This document shows positions 1 to 8,964 of a DNA stretch of 64,000 nucleotides, in pieces. This stretch comes from Flocculibacter collagenilyticus (GTDB taxonomy: Bacteria > Pseudomonadota > Gammaproteobacteria > Enterobacterales > Alteromonadaceae). The notes under the pieces are model-generated. The model saw only the letters and a list, made by a program, of their open reading frames with translations. It made no database searches and was not told the origin of the DNA. How positions within the stretch are numbered: position 1 is the first letter of the stretch; the number at the start of each line of letters is the position of its first letter. The position numbers were made by a program, and so were the translations under genes. The stretch is from NCBI RefSeq assembly GCF_016469335.1, contig NZ_CP059888.1, forward strand, positions 1,922,001 through 1,986,000, in the 5' to 3' direction.

Positions 1-1
1 G

Positions 2-337
2 GGCGGACAAACCGATCCCACGCAAATTACTATGGGTGATGTGGCGCGTACAATTCAAGATCCACTAATGAAAAAAGTACGTAATACGTTGCGACGTGAA
101 TATGGCTTTTCAAAAAACCCGAAACGTAAGTTTGGTGTCGACTGCGTTTATTCAACCGAACAGCTTGTTTATCCATCTGCCGACGGCGCGGTGTGTCATC
201 AAAAATCAAATAATGACGGTGCCATGCGTCTAGATTGTAATTTAGGCTTTGGTGCAGCAACAATGGTAACGGGAACGTTTGGTTTTTTTGTTGCGGCTCA
301 TGTTGTAAAAAAGTTGATTGCGAAGAATAAGAAATAA
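2..337 (+). CDS. tcdA: tRNA threonylcarbamoyladenosine dehydratase, C-terminal part
   Basis: This is the 3' end of TcdA (CsdL), the ATP-dependent enzyme that cyclises t6A to ct6A at position 37 of ANN-decoding tRNAs. The reading frame is open from base 2 and begins GGQTDPTQI, matching the family stretch before the 'DPL..K.R..LRR' segment, which is visible here as DPLMKKVRNTLRR. The C-terminus has the usual VVYS-like strand (CVYSTEQLVYP) and a closing hydrophobic helix (GTFGFFVAAHVV) that anchors the protein at the membrane in E. coli. The E1-like ATP-binding half lies outside the window, so its integrity cannot be judged. The internal ATG at 32 is not the start. The identification rests on family resemblance. 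Confidence 0.85.
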   Translation, partial: GGQTDPTQITMGDVARTIQDPLMKKVRNTLRREYGFSKNPKRKFGVDCVYSTEQLVYPSADGAVCHQKSNNDGAMRLDCNLGFGAATMVTGTFGFFVAAHVVKKLIAKNKK

Positions 338-340
338 TTA

Positions 341-359
341 TTAGGGCATTTGACCCTAA
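341..359 (+). other. Small inverted repeat after tcdA
   Basis: TTAGGG and CCCTAA arms flank a 7-nt loop. No T-run follows, so this is not a typical intrinsic terminator. It shares the TTAGGGCA start with the stronger hairpin at 1572-1593. Confidence 0.4.
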
Positions 360-412
360 GCTACATCCTCAATATCTGAGGCTTACCAGCACAAAATCGA
401 ACAGGAACTACT

Positions 413-1564
413 ATGCAAAATTTTGAATTTCACAACACCACCAAAATTCTTTTTGGTGAAGGAAAAATCGAAACGCTAGCTAATGAAATACCTAAAGATA
501 AGAAAGTATTACTAGCTTATGGCGGTGGTAGTATCAAAAAAAATGGTGTTTATGATCAAGCAATGACGGCATTAAAAGATCATAAAGTGATAGAGTTTAG
601 TGGAATAGAGCCAAACCCGCATTACGACACCCTGATGAAAGCTGTCGAGCTAGTTAAAAATGAAAATGTAGATTTTATTCTAGCTGTTGGCGGTGGCTCG
701 GTGATTGATGGTTGTAAATTTATCTCAGCAGCTGTGCACTATGAAGGTGACGAGCCTTGGCACATTATGGAAAAGCAAGAAAAAATCGAGTCTGCTTTAC
801 CACTAGGCACAATTTTAACGTTGCCTGCGACAGGCAGCGAGAGTAATGGCAATTTTGTTGTAACCCGTGGCAATGAAAAAATGGGTTATTCAAGCCAGCT
901 AGTTTTCCCACAATTTTCGATATTAGATCCTACCGTTACGTATAGCCTGCCAGAAAAACAAACAGCGAATGGTGTCGTAGATGCGTTTGTTCATGTAATG
1001 GAGCAATATTTAACGCATCCAGTTCAGGCAAGAGTACAAGACCGATTTGCTGAAGGCTTACTTCAAACGCTTACCGAAGTTGGCCCTCAAATATTAAAAA
1101 CGCCTGAAGATTATGACCTGCGCGCCAACATCATGTGGTCTGCAACACTTGCGCTAAATACGTTAATTGGTAAAGGCGTACCGCAAGATTGGGCCACACA
1201 TATGATTGGTCATGAATTAACAGGGTTATTTGGTATGGATCATGCCCAAACATTGGCGATTGTGTTGCCAGCGGTGTTGAAAGAACGCCATGAGAAAAAA
1301 CACGATAAACTTATTCAATATGCTGAGCGTGTTTGGAACATACAAGAAGGCAGTGATGAAGAAAAAGTGAATGCTGCAATTGAAAAAACAGAAAGCTTTT
1401 TTAAAGAAATGAAACTGTCGACTCGATTAAGTGAAGAAAACATTTCTGAAGATGAAATTCCGAATATTTTAAAGCAGCTTGAAAAGCATGGCATGACCGA
1501 GCTAGGTGAAGATGGCAATGTTGATTTAGCCATGTCAGAGCGCATATTAAGAAGAGCATTATAA
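413..1564 (+). CDS. yqhD: NADPH-dependent iron/zinc alcohol dehydrogenase (aldehyde reductase) YqhD
   Basis: A 383-aa group III metal-dependent alcohol dehydrogenase, very close in length and sequence character to E. coli YqhD, a cytosolic NADPH-dependent reductase of short-chain and reactive aldehydes. Visible motifs are YGGGS (36-40) and AVGGGSVIDG (91-100), which form the cofactor-binding N-terminal half, LPATGSESN (137-145), and the metal ligands D190, H194, H263 and H277, spaced exactly as D194/H198/H267/H281 in E. coli. A purine-rich AACAGGAAC lies just upstream of the ATG. The gene stands alone between tcdA and a DUF1415 gene. No YqhR/YqhC-type regulator is adjacent, so its regulation cannot be inferred here. 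Confidence 0.92.
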   Translation: MQNFEFHNTTKILFGEGKIETLANEIPKDKKVLLAYGGGSIKKNGVYDQAMTALKDHKVIEFSGIEPNPHYDTLMKAVELVKNENVDFILAVGGGSVIDGCKFISAAVHYEGDEPWHIMEKQEKIESALPLGTILTLPATGSESNGNFVVTRGNEKMGYSSQLVFPQFSILDPTVTYSLPEKQTANGVVDAFVHVMEQYLTHPVQARVQDRFAEGLLQTLTEVGPQILKTPEDYDLRANIMWSATLALNTLIGKGVPQDWATHMIGHELTGLFGMDHAQTLAIVLPAVLKERHEKKHDKLIQYAERVWNIQEGSDEEKVNAAIEKTESFFKEMKLSTRLSEENISEDEIPNILKQLEKHGMTELGEDGNVDLAMSERILRRAL

Positions 1565-1571
1565 TTTTTAG

Positions 1572-1593
1572 GTTAGGGCATGCGTGCCCTAAC
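1572..1593. other. Perfect 9-bp hairpin between yqhD and the DUF1415 gene
   Basis: Arms GTTAGGGCA and TGCCCTAAC surround a 4-nt loop, eight bases after the yqhD stop. No T-run follows on either strand. The hairpin spans the first candidate ATG (1580) of the next gene, so it could hide that start or act as a factor-dependent stop or RNA-stability element. Confidence 0.55.
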
Positions 1594-2218
1594 ACTCATC
1601 CACAGCAGTAGAGCTAAATCAGTGTCAGATCTAAAGCAAAATAATACCGTTATTATTCAAAACACACGTGCGTGGGTTCAGCAATTTATTGTTGAACTTA
1701 ATATTTGCCCATTCGCTAAAAAAGAAGTTGAGCGAAATACTATTCGTTACTTTATTTCATCACCTGATGATGCTGAAACACAAAATAGTCAAACACTGGT
1801 AAGTACAACCATACTAAACGATATGATGGATTGCTTTACTGAATTAGACCAAGAAGCGGGACCTGAAACTACTTTAATGATTTTTCCAAATGGATTTGAC
1901 GACTTTGAAGACTATTTATTTTTAGTCGATACCGCACAAGTCACACTAGAGCAAATGGGGTATTTAGGCATTTATCAGCTTGCCACATTCCATCCAAATT
2001 ATATTTTTGAGGGTGAAGATGCGCAAGATGCTTCAAATTATACTAATCGTTCCCCTTACCCCATGCTACATATTATTAAAGAAAGTGGCATTGAGCGCGT
2101 ACTAAAAACCTACAAACACCCAGAACAAATTCCAGAAAATAACATCGCACTAATGAATAAATTGGGTGTGGATTACTTATCTAACCTACTTCACTCATTT
2201 AGACAGTCGGCGAAGTAA
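1580..2218 (+). CDS. DUF1415 family protein
   Basis: A 212-aa protein of the DUF1415 family, widespread in gammaproteobacteria and without an assigned function. The family signature is the N-terminal W-x(9)-N-x-CPFAK segment, seen here as WVQQFIVELNICPFAK. Further conserved-looking parts are IFPNGFDDFEDYL and the ATFHPNYIFEG stretch. It is soluble, with no signal peptide. The start is uncertain. The ATG at 1580 lies in the loop of a hairpin, whereas an in-frame GTG at 1622 would remove a non-conserved 14-residue leader and give a protein starting close to the family's usual start. The 3' end overlaps the convergent small membrane gene by 24 bp. Confidence 0.8.
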   Translation: MRALTLIHSSRAKSVSDLKQNNTVIIQNTRAWVQQFIVELNICPFAKKEVERNTIRYFISSPDDAETQNSQTLVSTTILNDMMDCFTELDQEAGPETTLMIFPNGFDDFEDYLFLVDTAQVTLEQMGYLGIYQLATFHPNYIFEGEDAQDASNYTNRSPYPMLHIIKESGIERVLKTYKHPEQIPENNIALMNKLGVDYLSNLLHSFRQSAK

Positions 2219-2431
2219 TAACTGCCTATCAATCCACACGGCAGACTTTTTTGAAAGCGTTTGAGCATATTTTAAAAGGCTTCGACATTTAGGTGAAAAT
2301 AAACTCAAGCAAGTTAAACCAAGCACAATAAAAATCAGTGATGGCCCTGGAATTATCACAAATATCAATCCAATAGCGACTAATACAACGCCGGCCAGCA
2401 ATAATGAATATCGTTTAACAGTGTGCAGCAT
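2195..2431 (-). CDS. Small PGPGW-type transmembrane protein
   Basis: A 78-aa protein with a first membrane helix at about residues 8-28, a PGPS turn, and a second hydrophobic stretch (IFIVLGLTCLSLF). The 'IPGPSLIFIVLGL' core resembles the PGPGW family of putative transmembrane proteins (IPLPGPGW...GL). The C-terminal 30 residues are basic and probably cytoplasmic. Function is unknown. Its end overlaps the convergent DUF1415 gene by 24 bp. Confidence 0.6.
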   Translation of the reverse strand: MLHTVKRYSLLLAGVVLVAIGLIFVIIPGPSLIFIVLGLTCLSLFSPKCRSLLKYAQTLSKKSAVWIDRQLLLRRLSK

Positions 2432-2563
2432 CTAATTTAACTCTTTAGTCCTTCTTTTGTAGGTTAAGTATGCGCCATTCATTCCGCATTTACTGTGTTG
2501 ATTATGTAATTGTTTGTAACCAGATTTATTTTTGTAAGGTTGTTCCCCTTGAATATGCAGCAC

Positions 2564-2572
2564 TGATATAAT
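2564..2572 (+). promoter_or_regulatory. Candidate extended -10 promoter of ydiJ
   Basis: TGATATAAT matches the extended -10 pattern TGnTATAAT exactly. No good -35 hexamer lies at 17-nt spacing, which fits an extended -10 promoter. It would give a 5' leader of about 27 nt before the ATG at 2606. Confidence 0.5.
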
Positions 2573-2605
2573 TTAAGGCAGTTTCCACCCAACCAGAAGT
2601 TAGAC

Positions 2606-5600
2606 ATGATACCTAAGATAACACCTGAACAAACGCAAACCACCTTAACGCAAGATTATTTAGCAAAAGTACAAACAAGCGCGTTTTCTGGCGATATCGA
2701 AAGTAGCTACGCTAGCCGGTTGGTAATGGCTACCGACAACAGTATCTATCAAAATATTCCGCAAGCTATCGTCTATCCAAAACATCATCAAGACATTGTT
2801 ACATTACTGAAAATAGCTAATACAGCCCCTTTTACAGATATCATATTTAGCCCTCGTGGTGGCGGAACGGGCACAAATGGTCAGTCATTAACGCATGGCA
2901 TTGTGATTGACATGTCTCGATATATGCGAGAAATCATTGAGATTAACGTTGAAGAAAAATGGGTGCGTGTGCAGGCTGGTGTGATAAAAGATCAGCTTAA
3001 TGACTTTCTACGTCCTTACGGTTTTTTCTTCAGCCCAGATTTATCAACCAGTAACCGAGCAACAGTAGGCGGTATGATCAATACCGATGCATCGGGTCAG
3101 GGCTCATTGGTATACGGTAAAACCAGTGATCATGTTTTAGGATTAAGAAGTGTACTCGTAGACGGTTCAACTCTGGATACCTCACCCATGCCTGTCGAAC
3201 AGGCTCAGCAAGTTGCGCAACAAACAACAGCAGAAGGCCGCATTTATAAGCAAGTGTTTGATACTTGCTATAACAATCGACAGCAAATTTTAGATACCTT
3301 TCCACGCCTTAATCGCTTTTTGACAGGCTATGATTTAGAACACGTATTTAATGATGATCTGACAGAATTCGACTTATCTCGAATTATTACTGGCTCAGAA
3401 GGCTCGTTAGCGTTTGTAACCGAAGCCAAGCTAAATTTAACGCCTATTGCTAACCACAAAGTGTTGGTAAACGTTAAATATGATTCGTTTGAATCTGCCT
3501 TGCGCAATTCGCCATTTTTATTAAATGCAAATGCCACATCTGTTGAAACAGTAGACAGCAAAGTATTAAATTTAGCGCGAGAAGATGTGATTTGGCACGA
3601 CGTTTCAACCTATATTAAAGATGTTCCAAATAAAGAAATGCTTGGTCTTAATATGGTTGAATTTAATAGTGAATCAGCTGAAGACATTGAAAGTAAAATC
3701 GCTAACTTAAAAAATATGCTCGACTCGTTAATTGATAACAACGAAGCTGGCGTAATTGGCTACCAAGTATTAGAAGACAACGCTGCCATTGGTAAAATTT
3801 ATGCCATGCGTAAAAAAGCGGTTGGCTTGTTAGGTAATGTAAAAGGTAATAAAAAGCCTATTGCCTTTGCCGAAGATACGGCTGTGCCGCCAGAAAACTT
3901 AGCTGACTTTATTTTAGAATTTAGAGCGCTGTTAGATTCGTATAAATTAGACTATGGCATGTTTGGCCACGTTGATGCCGGTGTATTGCATGTGCGTCCA
4001 GCATTAGACATGTGCGATCCGGAACAGGAAAAAACTTTACGTTCAATCTCAGACCAAGTAGTTGCCTTAACAGCGAAGTATGGCGGTTTAATGTGGGGTG
4101 AGCACGGTAAAGGATATCGTAGTGAATACGGACCAGACTTTTTCGGTGAGCATTTATTTACAGAGCTAAGACACATAAAAACGGCCTTTGACCCAAATAA
4201 CCGTGTTAATCCAGGTAAAATTTGTACGCCAATAGCCAGTAAAGAGCAACTCGTGTCAGTAGATGATATCAAGCGCGGTACATACGATAGGCAAATACCT
4301 GTTGATGTAAAAATGGATTTTAACACCACCGTAAACTGTAACGGTAATGGCTTATGCTTTAATTACGATGTAAATAGCCCAATGTGTCCATCGTATAAAA
4401 TTACAGGCGACCGACGTTATTCACCTAAAGGCAGAGCAGGGCTGATGCGTGAATGGTTGCGATTAGCCACTAATAACGATTCGGCAGCAGACCTAAACAG
4501 CGTGATTAAACAACCAAGTAACGTTTTCACACGCCTTGCAAACAATCGAAAAAAAGCCAAAGGTGACGCCGACTTTTCGCACGAAGTAATGGAAAGTATG
4601 GAAGAGTGTTTGGCATGTAAAGCATGTACTAAAGCTTGCCCAATCGAAGTTGATGTACCAACCTTTAGAGCTAAATTTTACCAAGCTTATTACACACGTT
4701 ATCAACGCCCTTTAAAAGATTATTTTGTGGCAAATGTTGAGTCGTTAGCTCCCGTCATGGCAAAGTTTCCGAAACTGATGAATGCTATTCAACAGAGCCC
4801 GCTGGTTAAAAAATTAATCGAAAAAACCATTGGTTATGTAGATGCGCCAGCACTTAGCAGCCCTGCATTATCGAAAAGGCAATTACCTGTTGTTGAGTAT
4901 AACTTTGCAACATTAAGTAAATTGTCTGCTGAAGAAGCGAAGAAACACGTAATTATTGTACAAGATCCATTCACCTCATTTTATGAAGCTGACTTATTAC
5001 AATCGAGTATTTCGCTTATTCATCATTTAGGTTATAAGCCTGTTTTGCTGCCATTTACGCCAAACGGCAAAGCCCAACACGTAAAAGGCTTTCTAGAAAC
5101 CTTTAAAAAAACCGCTCTAAAGTCATCAAAAGTACTATCTAAGGTTGCGACATTAGGTATCCCCATGATTGGAGTCGATGCATCACTTGTACTGTGCTAC
5201 CGTGATGAGTACAAAAAAGAATTAGCTGATTTACGTGGCGAGTTTGAGGTGTTGTTAGTTAATGAATGGCTAAGTAACATTGATATAGCGCCACAAAATA
5301 AAGTCGAAGGTGATGAGTACTACTTATTCAGCCACTGTACTGAAAAAACCAATTTGCCGTTAGCTGCTCATGATTGGCAGACAGTGTTTAAGCAGTTTGG
5401 TATTAAGCTCAATTTAATTAGCACAGGATGTTGCGGCATGGCTGGCACATATGGCCATGAGGTTCAAAACCAAGATAATTCAAAAGGATTATTCGCGTTA
5501 AGTTGGCAGCCACAAATGGATAAAATTGATACGAGTAAAATGGTCGCAACGGGATTTTCTTGCCGCAGCCAAGTTAAGCGTTTAAACGGTGTTAAGCCAG

Positions 5601-5638
5601 TACATCCGTTAGAAGCACTGGTTAAGCTAATAAGCTAA
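2606..5638 (+). CDS. ydiJ: FAD-binding / 4Fe-4S oxidoreductase YdiJ (D-2-hydroxyglutarate dehydrogenase type)
   Basis: A 1010-aa three-part enzyme, close to the approximately 1018 aa of E. coli YdiJ. First comes a VAO/PCMH-type FAD domain (RGGGTGTNGQSLTHG, about 84-98, is the pyrophosphate loop). The FAD-linked oxidase C-terminal domain runs to about residue 545. An iron-sulfur module has cysteines at 578, 584 and 594 and a 4Fe-4S ferredoxin motif C668-x2-C671-x2-C674-x3-CP (C678). The end is a CCG-type domain (STGCCGMAGTYG near 945). The family oxidises D-2-hydroxy acids, and 2-hydroxyglutarate is the reported substrate in characterised relatives. Electrons presumably pass to the quinone pool. 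The gene is monocistronic, with its own candidate promoter, and ends 86 bp before the convergent LysR gene. Confidence 0.88.
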   Translation: MIPKITPEQTQTTLTQDYLAKVQTSAFSGDIESSYASRLVMATDNSIYQNIPQAIVYPKHHQDIVTLLKIANTAPFTDIIFSPRGGGTGTNGQSLTHGIVIDMSRYMREIIEINVEEKWVRVQAGVIKDQLNDFLRPYGFFFSPDLSTSNRATVGGMINTDASGQGSLVYGKTSDHVLGLRSVLVDGSTLDTSPMPVEQAQQVAQQTTAEGRIYKQVFDTCYNNRQQILDTFPRLNRFLTGYDLEHVFNDDLTEFDLSRIITGSEGSLAFVTEAKLNLTPIANHKVLVNVKYDSFESALRNSPFLLNANATSVETVDSKVLNLAREDVIWHDVSTYIKDVPNKEMLGLNMVEFNSESAEDIESKIANLKNMLDSLIDNNEAGVIGYQVLEDNAAIGKIYAMRKKAVGLLGNVKGNKKPIAFAEDTAVPPENLADFILEFRALLDSYKLDYGMFGHVDAGVLHVRPALDMCDPEQEKTLRSISDQVVALTAKYGGLMWGEHGKGYRSEYGPDFFGEHLFTELRHIKTAFDPNNRVNPGKICTPIASKEQLVSVDDIKRGTYDRQIPVDVKMDFNTTVNCNGNGLCFNYDVNSPMCPSYKITGDRRYSPKGRAGLMREWLRLATNNDSAADLNSVIKQPSNVFTRLANNRKKAKGDADFSHEVMESMEECLACKACTKACPIEVDVPTFRAKFYQAYYTRYQRPLKDYFVANVESLAPVMAKFPKLMNAIQQSPLVKKLIEKTIGYVDAPALSSPALSKRQLPVVEYNFATLSKLSAEEAKKHVIIVQDPFTSFYEADLLQSSISLIHHLGYKPVLLPFTPNGKAQHVKGFLETFKKTALKSSKVLSKVATLGIPMIGVDASLVLCYRDEYKKELADLRGEFEVLLVNEWLSNIDIAPQNKVEGDEYYLFSHCTEKTNLPLAAHDWQTVFKQFGIKLNLISTGCCGMAGTYGHEVQNQDNSKGLFALSWQPQMDKIDTSKMVATGFSCRSQVKRLNGVKPVHPLEALVKLIS

Positions 5639-5724
5639 GCTACATTGATGCCTATTAAGCGATTGATTTTTATGTGAAACTATTATGTGAAACCATGAAA
5701 AATCTGCCTGCAAGAATATAAGGA

Positions 5725-6624
5725 TTAATCAACCCATGGAGCTGTTGGCCTTGTTTGTTCGATAATGAAATCGATAAACATTCTTACCGGAGCAGTTAAG
5801 TGCTTATTTGACTGATAAACAATATGCATATTGGAAATAGGGGATTTATATTCTTCTAATATCCAAACTAGCTCTCCCGAGTCAATAAACTGCTTCACGA
5901 TTGGTAGCGGTAAGTACAAGATCCCCAAATCTTGTATTGCCGCTTGACATAATAAATGCATACTATTAGCTGCATATCGACCCTTGATAGTTGTATTAAC
6001 GGTTTCATCTTGATGTGAAAACTTCCAGGTTTGGTTAGCTAACGTTTTCCCTAGAATCAGGCAATGATGGTTGATTAATTCATTTGGGTGACGTGGTGTC
6101 TTGTGCTTTTGAAGGTATGCAGGGCTTGCGCAACAAACACTGTGTTTTGGCCCAATTGAGCGCGCAATTAAATTAGAGTCTGAGAGTATTCCAGAACGAA
6201 ATGCTATGTCTATCCTGTTCTCAATAAGGTCAATATAGGAGTCTTCAGCTAAGAGCTCAATCTGAATGTCTGGTTCTTGGTTGAGAAATTGGTTAATCCA
6301 CGACTGCAAATAGTATATCGAAAAATCAAAAGGAGCCGTAATCCTAACCTTTCCTTTAGGTCTATTTCGAAGTTGCATCGCTATATGATTAGCTTCTTCT
6401 ATGCCCGCAAGATGTTGCTTGCATCGTAAGTAGTATTCTTTTCCCTCTTCTGTCGGTGCAACGTTCCTTGTCGATCTGTTAAGTAATCTTAAACCTAAAG
6501 CCTCTTCAAGTTTTTGCACTTTTCGGCTTACAGAAGTAGAGGGCATTTCTAGCAATTCTCCTGCAGAAGAAAAATTACCTGTCTCAATAACACTTATGAA
6601 TACTTTAATATTATTCAGATCCAT
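5725..6624 (-). CDS. LysR-family transcriptional regulator
   Basis: A 299-aa LysR regulator. The N-terminal winged helix-turn-helix is clear (GNFSSAGELLEMPSTSVSRK, about 17-36, then LEEALGLRLLNRSTR). A substrate-binding-like effector domain follows from about residue 90 (KGKVRITAPFDFSIYYL). It belongs to the large CrgA/DsdC-like branch with the 'RNRPKGKVRI' linker, and its ligand is unknown. It is divergent from the membrane protein at 6882 across a 257-bp AT-rich spacer, the usual layout for a LysR regulator and its target, so that gene is the likely target (inference). Confidence 0.85.
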   Translation of the reverse strand: MDLNNIKVFISVIETGNFSSAGELLEMPSTSVSRKVQKLEEALGLRLLNRSTRNVAPTEEGKEYYLRCKQHLAGIEEANHIAMQLRNRPKGKVRITAPFDFSIYYLQSWINQFLNQEPDIQIELLAEDSYIDLIENRIDIAFRSGILSDSNLIARSIGPKHSVCCASPAYLQKHKTPRHPNELINHHCLILGKTLANQTWKFSHQDETVNTTIKGRYAANSMHLLCQAAIQDLGILYLPLPIVKQFIDSGELVWILEEYKSPISNMHIVYQSNKHLTAPVRMFIDFIIEQTRPTAPWVD

Positions 6625-6881
6625 TATTAATTACTCGATATATTGGGATTCTGATTCTTATTCTTGCCATATAAAAAAACTAACTTTAGCTCTTATAATG
6701 AGTCTATTGAATTCATTTCAACATTTGTTGATTTATAAAATCAAATGAAGAGTTGTTTAATATGTCAATTATAGCAGTGAAGAAAATTATCAAGCGGTTT
6801 TAAATAATTCCAGAGATAGTTAACTTCATAATATATAGAACATATTCGTTTTCTAATCACCTATGTATAAGGCAGGGTATT

Positions 6882-7373
6882 ATGACTAAAAATAGAGCGA
6901 TAAAATTAAGTGCATTTTTCTTCTTTTTATGGGGCTTACTGCATTTTCTTGTGGGCTATCCGGCTCTACTGTATCCATTCGAAGGCACCAACGTTGTTCT
7001 CGATGTTTTTAAGATAAATGCAGTCGGAAATGAAGGAGCTGCTATGAAAGCAGCTTTCACAAATGCTACGTATCTGGGATTAAACTTTTTAATTAACTTA
7101 ATGGCATTTGGTTTACTTGGAATGTGGCTAGGTTTTTTAATGTGGAAAGAACGTTATGTATCGCTTAGTTATCGATTAAGTCTTGTGATCTTAGGAATTG
7201 TTGATATTGCATTTATTGGATGCATGGTGATCACTGAAATATCGCCATTGTCTGAAGCCATTTGGGGACCTCTGTTGTACGTATTGGGTGCGGTGTTTGG
7301 CTGGTATGGCGTCTACTCAGATAAGCTAGAAGAAATAAATGCTCAAGGTAGAGTGGAAGATGAAGCGGTATAA
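6882..7373 (+). CDS. Hypothetical four-helix membrane protein
   Basis: A 163-aa integral membrane protein with four hydrophobic helices at roughly 10-30, 62-86, 95-116 and 126-144. The loop between helices 1 and 2 is long (about 31-60) and probably periplasmic, and the C-terminus is acidic. No catalytic motif is visible and I do not recognise the family. An AAGGCAGGG ribosome-binding region precedes the ATG. It stands divergent from the LysR gene at 5725-6624 and may be under its control. Confidence 0.7.
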   Translation: MTKNRAIKLSAFFFFLWGLLHFLVGYPALLYPFEGTNVVLDVFKINAVGNEGAAMKAAFTNATYLGLNFLINLMAFGLLGMWLGFLMWKERYVSLSYRLSLVILGIVDIAFIGCMVITEISPLSEAIWGPLLYVLGAVFGWYGVYSDKLEEINAQGRVEDEAV

Positions 7374-7488
7374 ACTAGCGAAAGAAAGCAAGAAGTAGGT
7401 GCTATAAACTAATATCATCACGTTTTATCATTATAGAACTTCTATTTTCTTGATTGAGCAAGTTCAAAGCACATAAACAGGTGGCCTA

Positions 7489-7525
7489 AACGCTACGGAA
7501 ATTTACTAGGGGATTACGTAGCGTT
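7489..7525. repeat. Inverted repeat upstream of the recombinase pair
   Basis: Perfect 9-bp arms AACGCTACG and CGTAGCGTT are separated by 19 nt. They lie in the 293-bp gap (7374-7666) between the membrane protein and the first recombinase. The same gap holds the hairpin at 7577-7610 and the palindrome at 7640-7651, and no gene. Confidence 0.5.
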
Positions 7526-7576
7526 GGCTAAAATAGGAATAAACTAAACATCAGTACAGTAGTCCCAATATCATCT

Positions 7577-7610
7577 ACTATGTCCGATACAGTTAAGTAT
7601 TGGACATAGT
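7577..7610. repeat. Strong inverted repeat with 6-nt centre upstream of recombinase 1
   Basis: Arms ACTATGTCCGATAC and GTATTGGACATAGT pair at 13 of 14 positions; the remaining pair would be G-U in RNA. The centre is AGTTAA. No T-run follows, so it is unlikely to be a terminator. Paired arms around a 6-nt spacer are the layout of a tyrosine-recombinase core site, but a dimeric operator would look the same. Confidence 0.6.
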
Positions 7611-7639
7611 GTATTAAAGCATTTAAACTAGCGCCATCT

Positions 7640-7651
7640 GTATAATTATAC
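7640..7651 (+). promoter_or_regulatory. Palindrome GTATAATTATAC just before recombinase 1
   Basis: A perfect 12-bp palindrome ends 15 bp before the ATG at 7667. It contains TATAAT and may simply be a -10 element. Its half-site GTATAA recurs in the arms of the inverted repeat at 8965-8988 before recombinase 2. Confidence 0.4.
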
Positions 7652-7666
7652 TAAATCATTGAAATT

Positions 7667-8908
7667 ATGGCACTAACTAAACCTTTTCCTCTATATCCAA
7701 CTTATTCTGAGTTATGTGAATTTAATTTTGATGACTACCCAAAATTAAATCAGTTATTCGGATCACAGCCTGATTGGTGGCTTGAACATTTTAATTGGGG
7801 AAAACAGTATCTTGAATATATAGGTCGAAATAAATCTCCGCACACTTACGACCGATTCAGAAATGAAGTTGAACGCTTTTTGCTATGGTCATTTCTAGAA
7901 AAGCAAAAACCTATTGATCAACTCCGAAAATCTGATTTGCTTGAGTATGCAGATTTCTGTTGGCTACCACCAATAAGCTGGATTGGTACATCTAATCAAG
8001 AACGTTTTAAAATGTTGTCTGGTTACTTCACAGCAAACGAACACTGGGCACCATTTAAAATTCAAGTGCCTAAAGGCCAAAAAGAACAAACTGAACTAAA
8101 TAAGAAAAAATACAGGCCGTCACAGCAAACTTTAAAATCTATGTTTACGGCAATTGTCGTTTTTTATAACTACTTAATGAATGAGGAACTTTGTTTAGGT
8201 AATCCTGCGCAGATTGCTAAAAAAGATTGCCGTCATTTCATCATTGACGCTCAAGTTAAAGAAGTGAATCGCCTTAATGCATCACAATGGGAATATGTAT
8301 TAGACGTTGCTGTGAACATGGCTGATGAAGATCCTATATATGAGCGAAATTTGTTTGTAATTGCGGCTCTGAAAACATTGTTTTTAAGGATTTCTGAGTT
8401 ATCTGAGCGTCCTAATTGGTCACCTGTTATGGGACATTTTTGGCTTGATGACGATGAAAACTGGTGGTTAAAAGTCTTTGGTAAAGGCCGTAAATTAAGA
8501 GATGTAACCGTGCCACTAGATTTTTTACCTTTCTTACAGCGTTATCGTTTTTCGCGCGATTTATCAGGCTTACCATCTCATAATGATAATTCTGTGTTAG
8601 TTGAAAAAATACGTGGCCAAGGCGGTATGTCTTCTCGGCACTTAAGGCGTTTAGTCCAAACTGTTTTTGATCAAGCGTACGAAAAAATGCGCAACGCTGA
8701 AGGTGAAAATAAGGCATTAAGACTTAAAGAAGCAACAACACATTGGCTACGACATACTGGAGCCAGTATGGAGATTGAGCGCGGACGCGAGTTGAAAGAT
8801 GTATCTGAAGACTTAGGGCATGCAAGTATGGCAACTACAGATACTATTTATGTACAAACAGATAATAAATTACGCGCTGAAAGCGGCAAAAAGCGTAAAG
8901 TGAATTAA
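7667..8908 (+). CDS. Tyrosine recombinase / site-specific integrase, first of a tandem pair
   Basis: A 413-aa tyrosine recombinase. The N-terminal core-binding (SAM-like) domain is at about 40-190. The catalytic domain carries a full active-site set: R241 (FLRISEL), a beta-hairpin lysine in GKGRK (K273 or K276), H359 and R362 (THWLRHTG), H385 (LGHAS) and nucleophile Y395. It is longer than XerC/D (about 300 aa) and paralogous to the next gene: QWEY/QWQY, RxSELSERP/RVSEISARP and the active-site boxes align. No excisionase, transposase or cargo gene is adjacent. The AT-rich upstream region has three inverted repeats. The likely role is movement or self-regulation of a minimal element (inference). 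Confidence 0.88.
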   Translation: MALTKPFPLYPTYSELCEFNFDDYPKLNQLFGSQPDWWLEHFNWGKQYLEYIGRNKSPHTYDRFRNEVERFLLWSFLEKQKPIDQLRKSDLLEYADFCWLPPISWIGTSNQERFKMLSGYFTANEHWAPFKIQVPKGQKEQTELNKKKYRPSQQTLKSMFTAIVVFYNYLMNEELCLGNPAQIAKKDCRHFIIDAQVKEVNRLNASQWEYVLDVAVNMADEDPIYERNLFVIAALKTLFLRISELSERPNWSPVMGHFWLDDDENWWLKVFGKGRKLRDVTVPLDFLPFLQRYRFSRDLSGLPSHNDNSVLVEKIRGQGGMSSRHLRRLVQTVFDQAYEKMRNAEGENKALRLKEATTHWLRHTGASMEIERGRELKDVSEDLGHASMATTDTIYVQTDNKLRAESGKKRKVN

Positions 8909-8964
8909 TTGAACCATATAAATATTATTTATATTCAATTCAATGATTTACATAGGTAAAATGT

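Noticed and set aside
7489-7525. Possible integron attC site near the recombinases
   Set aside because: The inverted repeat lacks the paired RYYYAAC/GTTRRRY boxes, there is no cassette array, and the recombinases lack an IntI-specific insertion that I can recognise.
7577-7610. Intrinsic terminator of the 6882 membrane protein gene
   Set aside because: The hairpin is strong but more than 200 bp past the stop and is not followed by a T-run.
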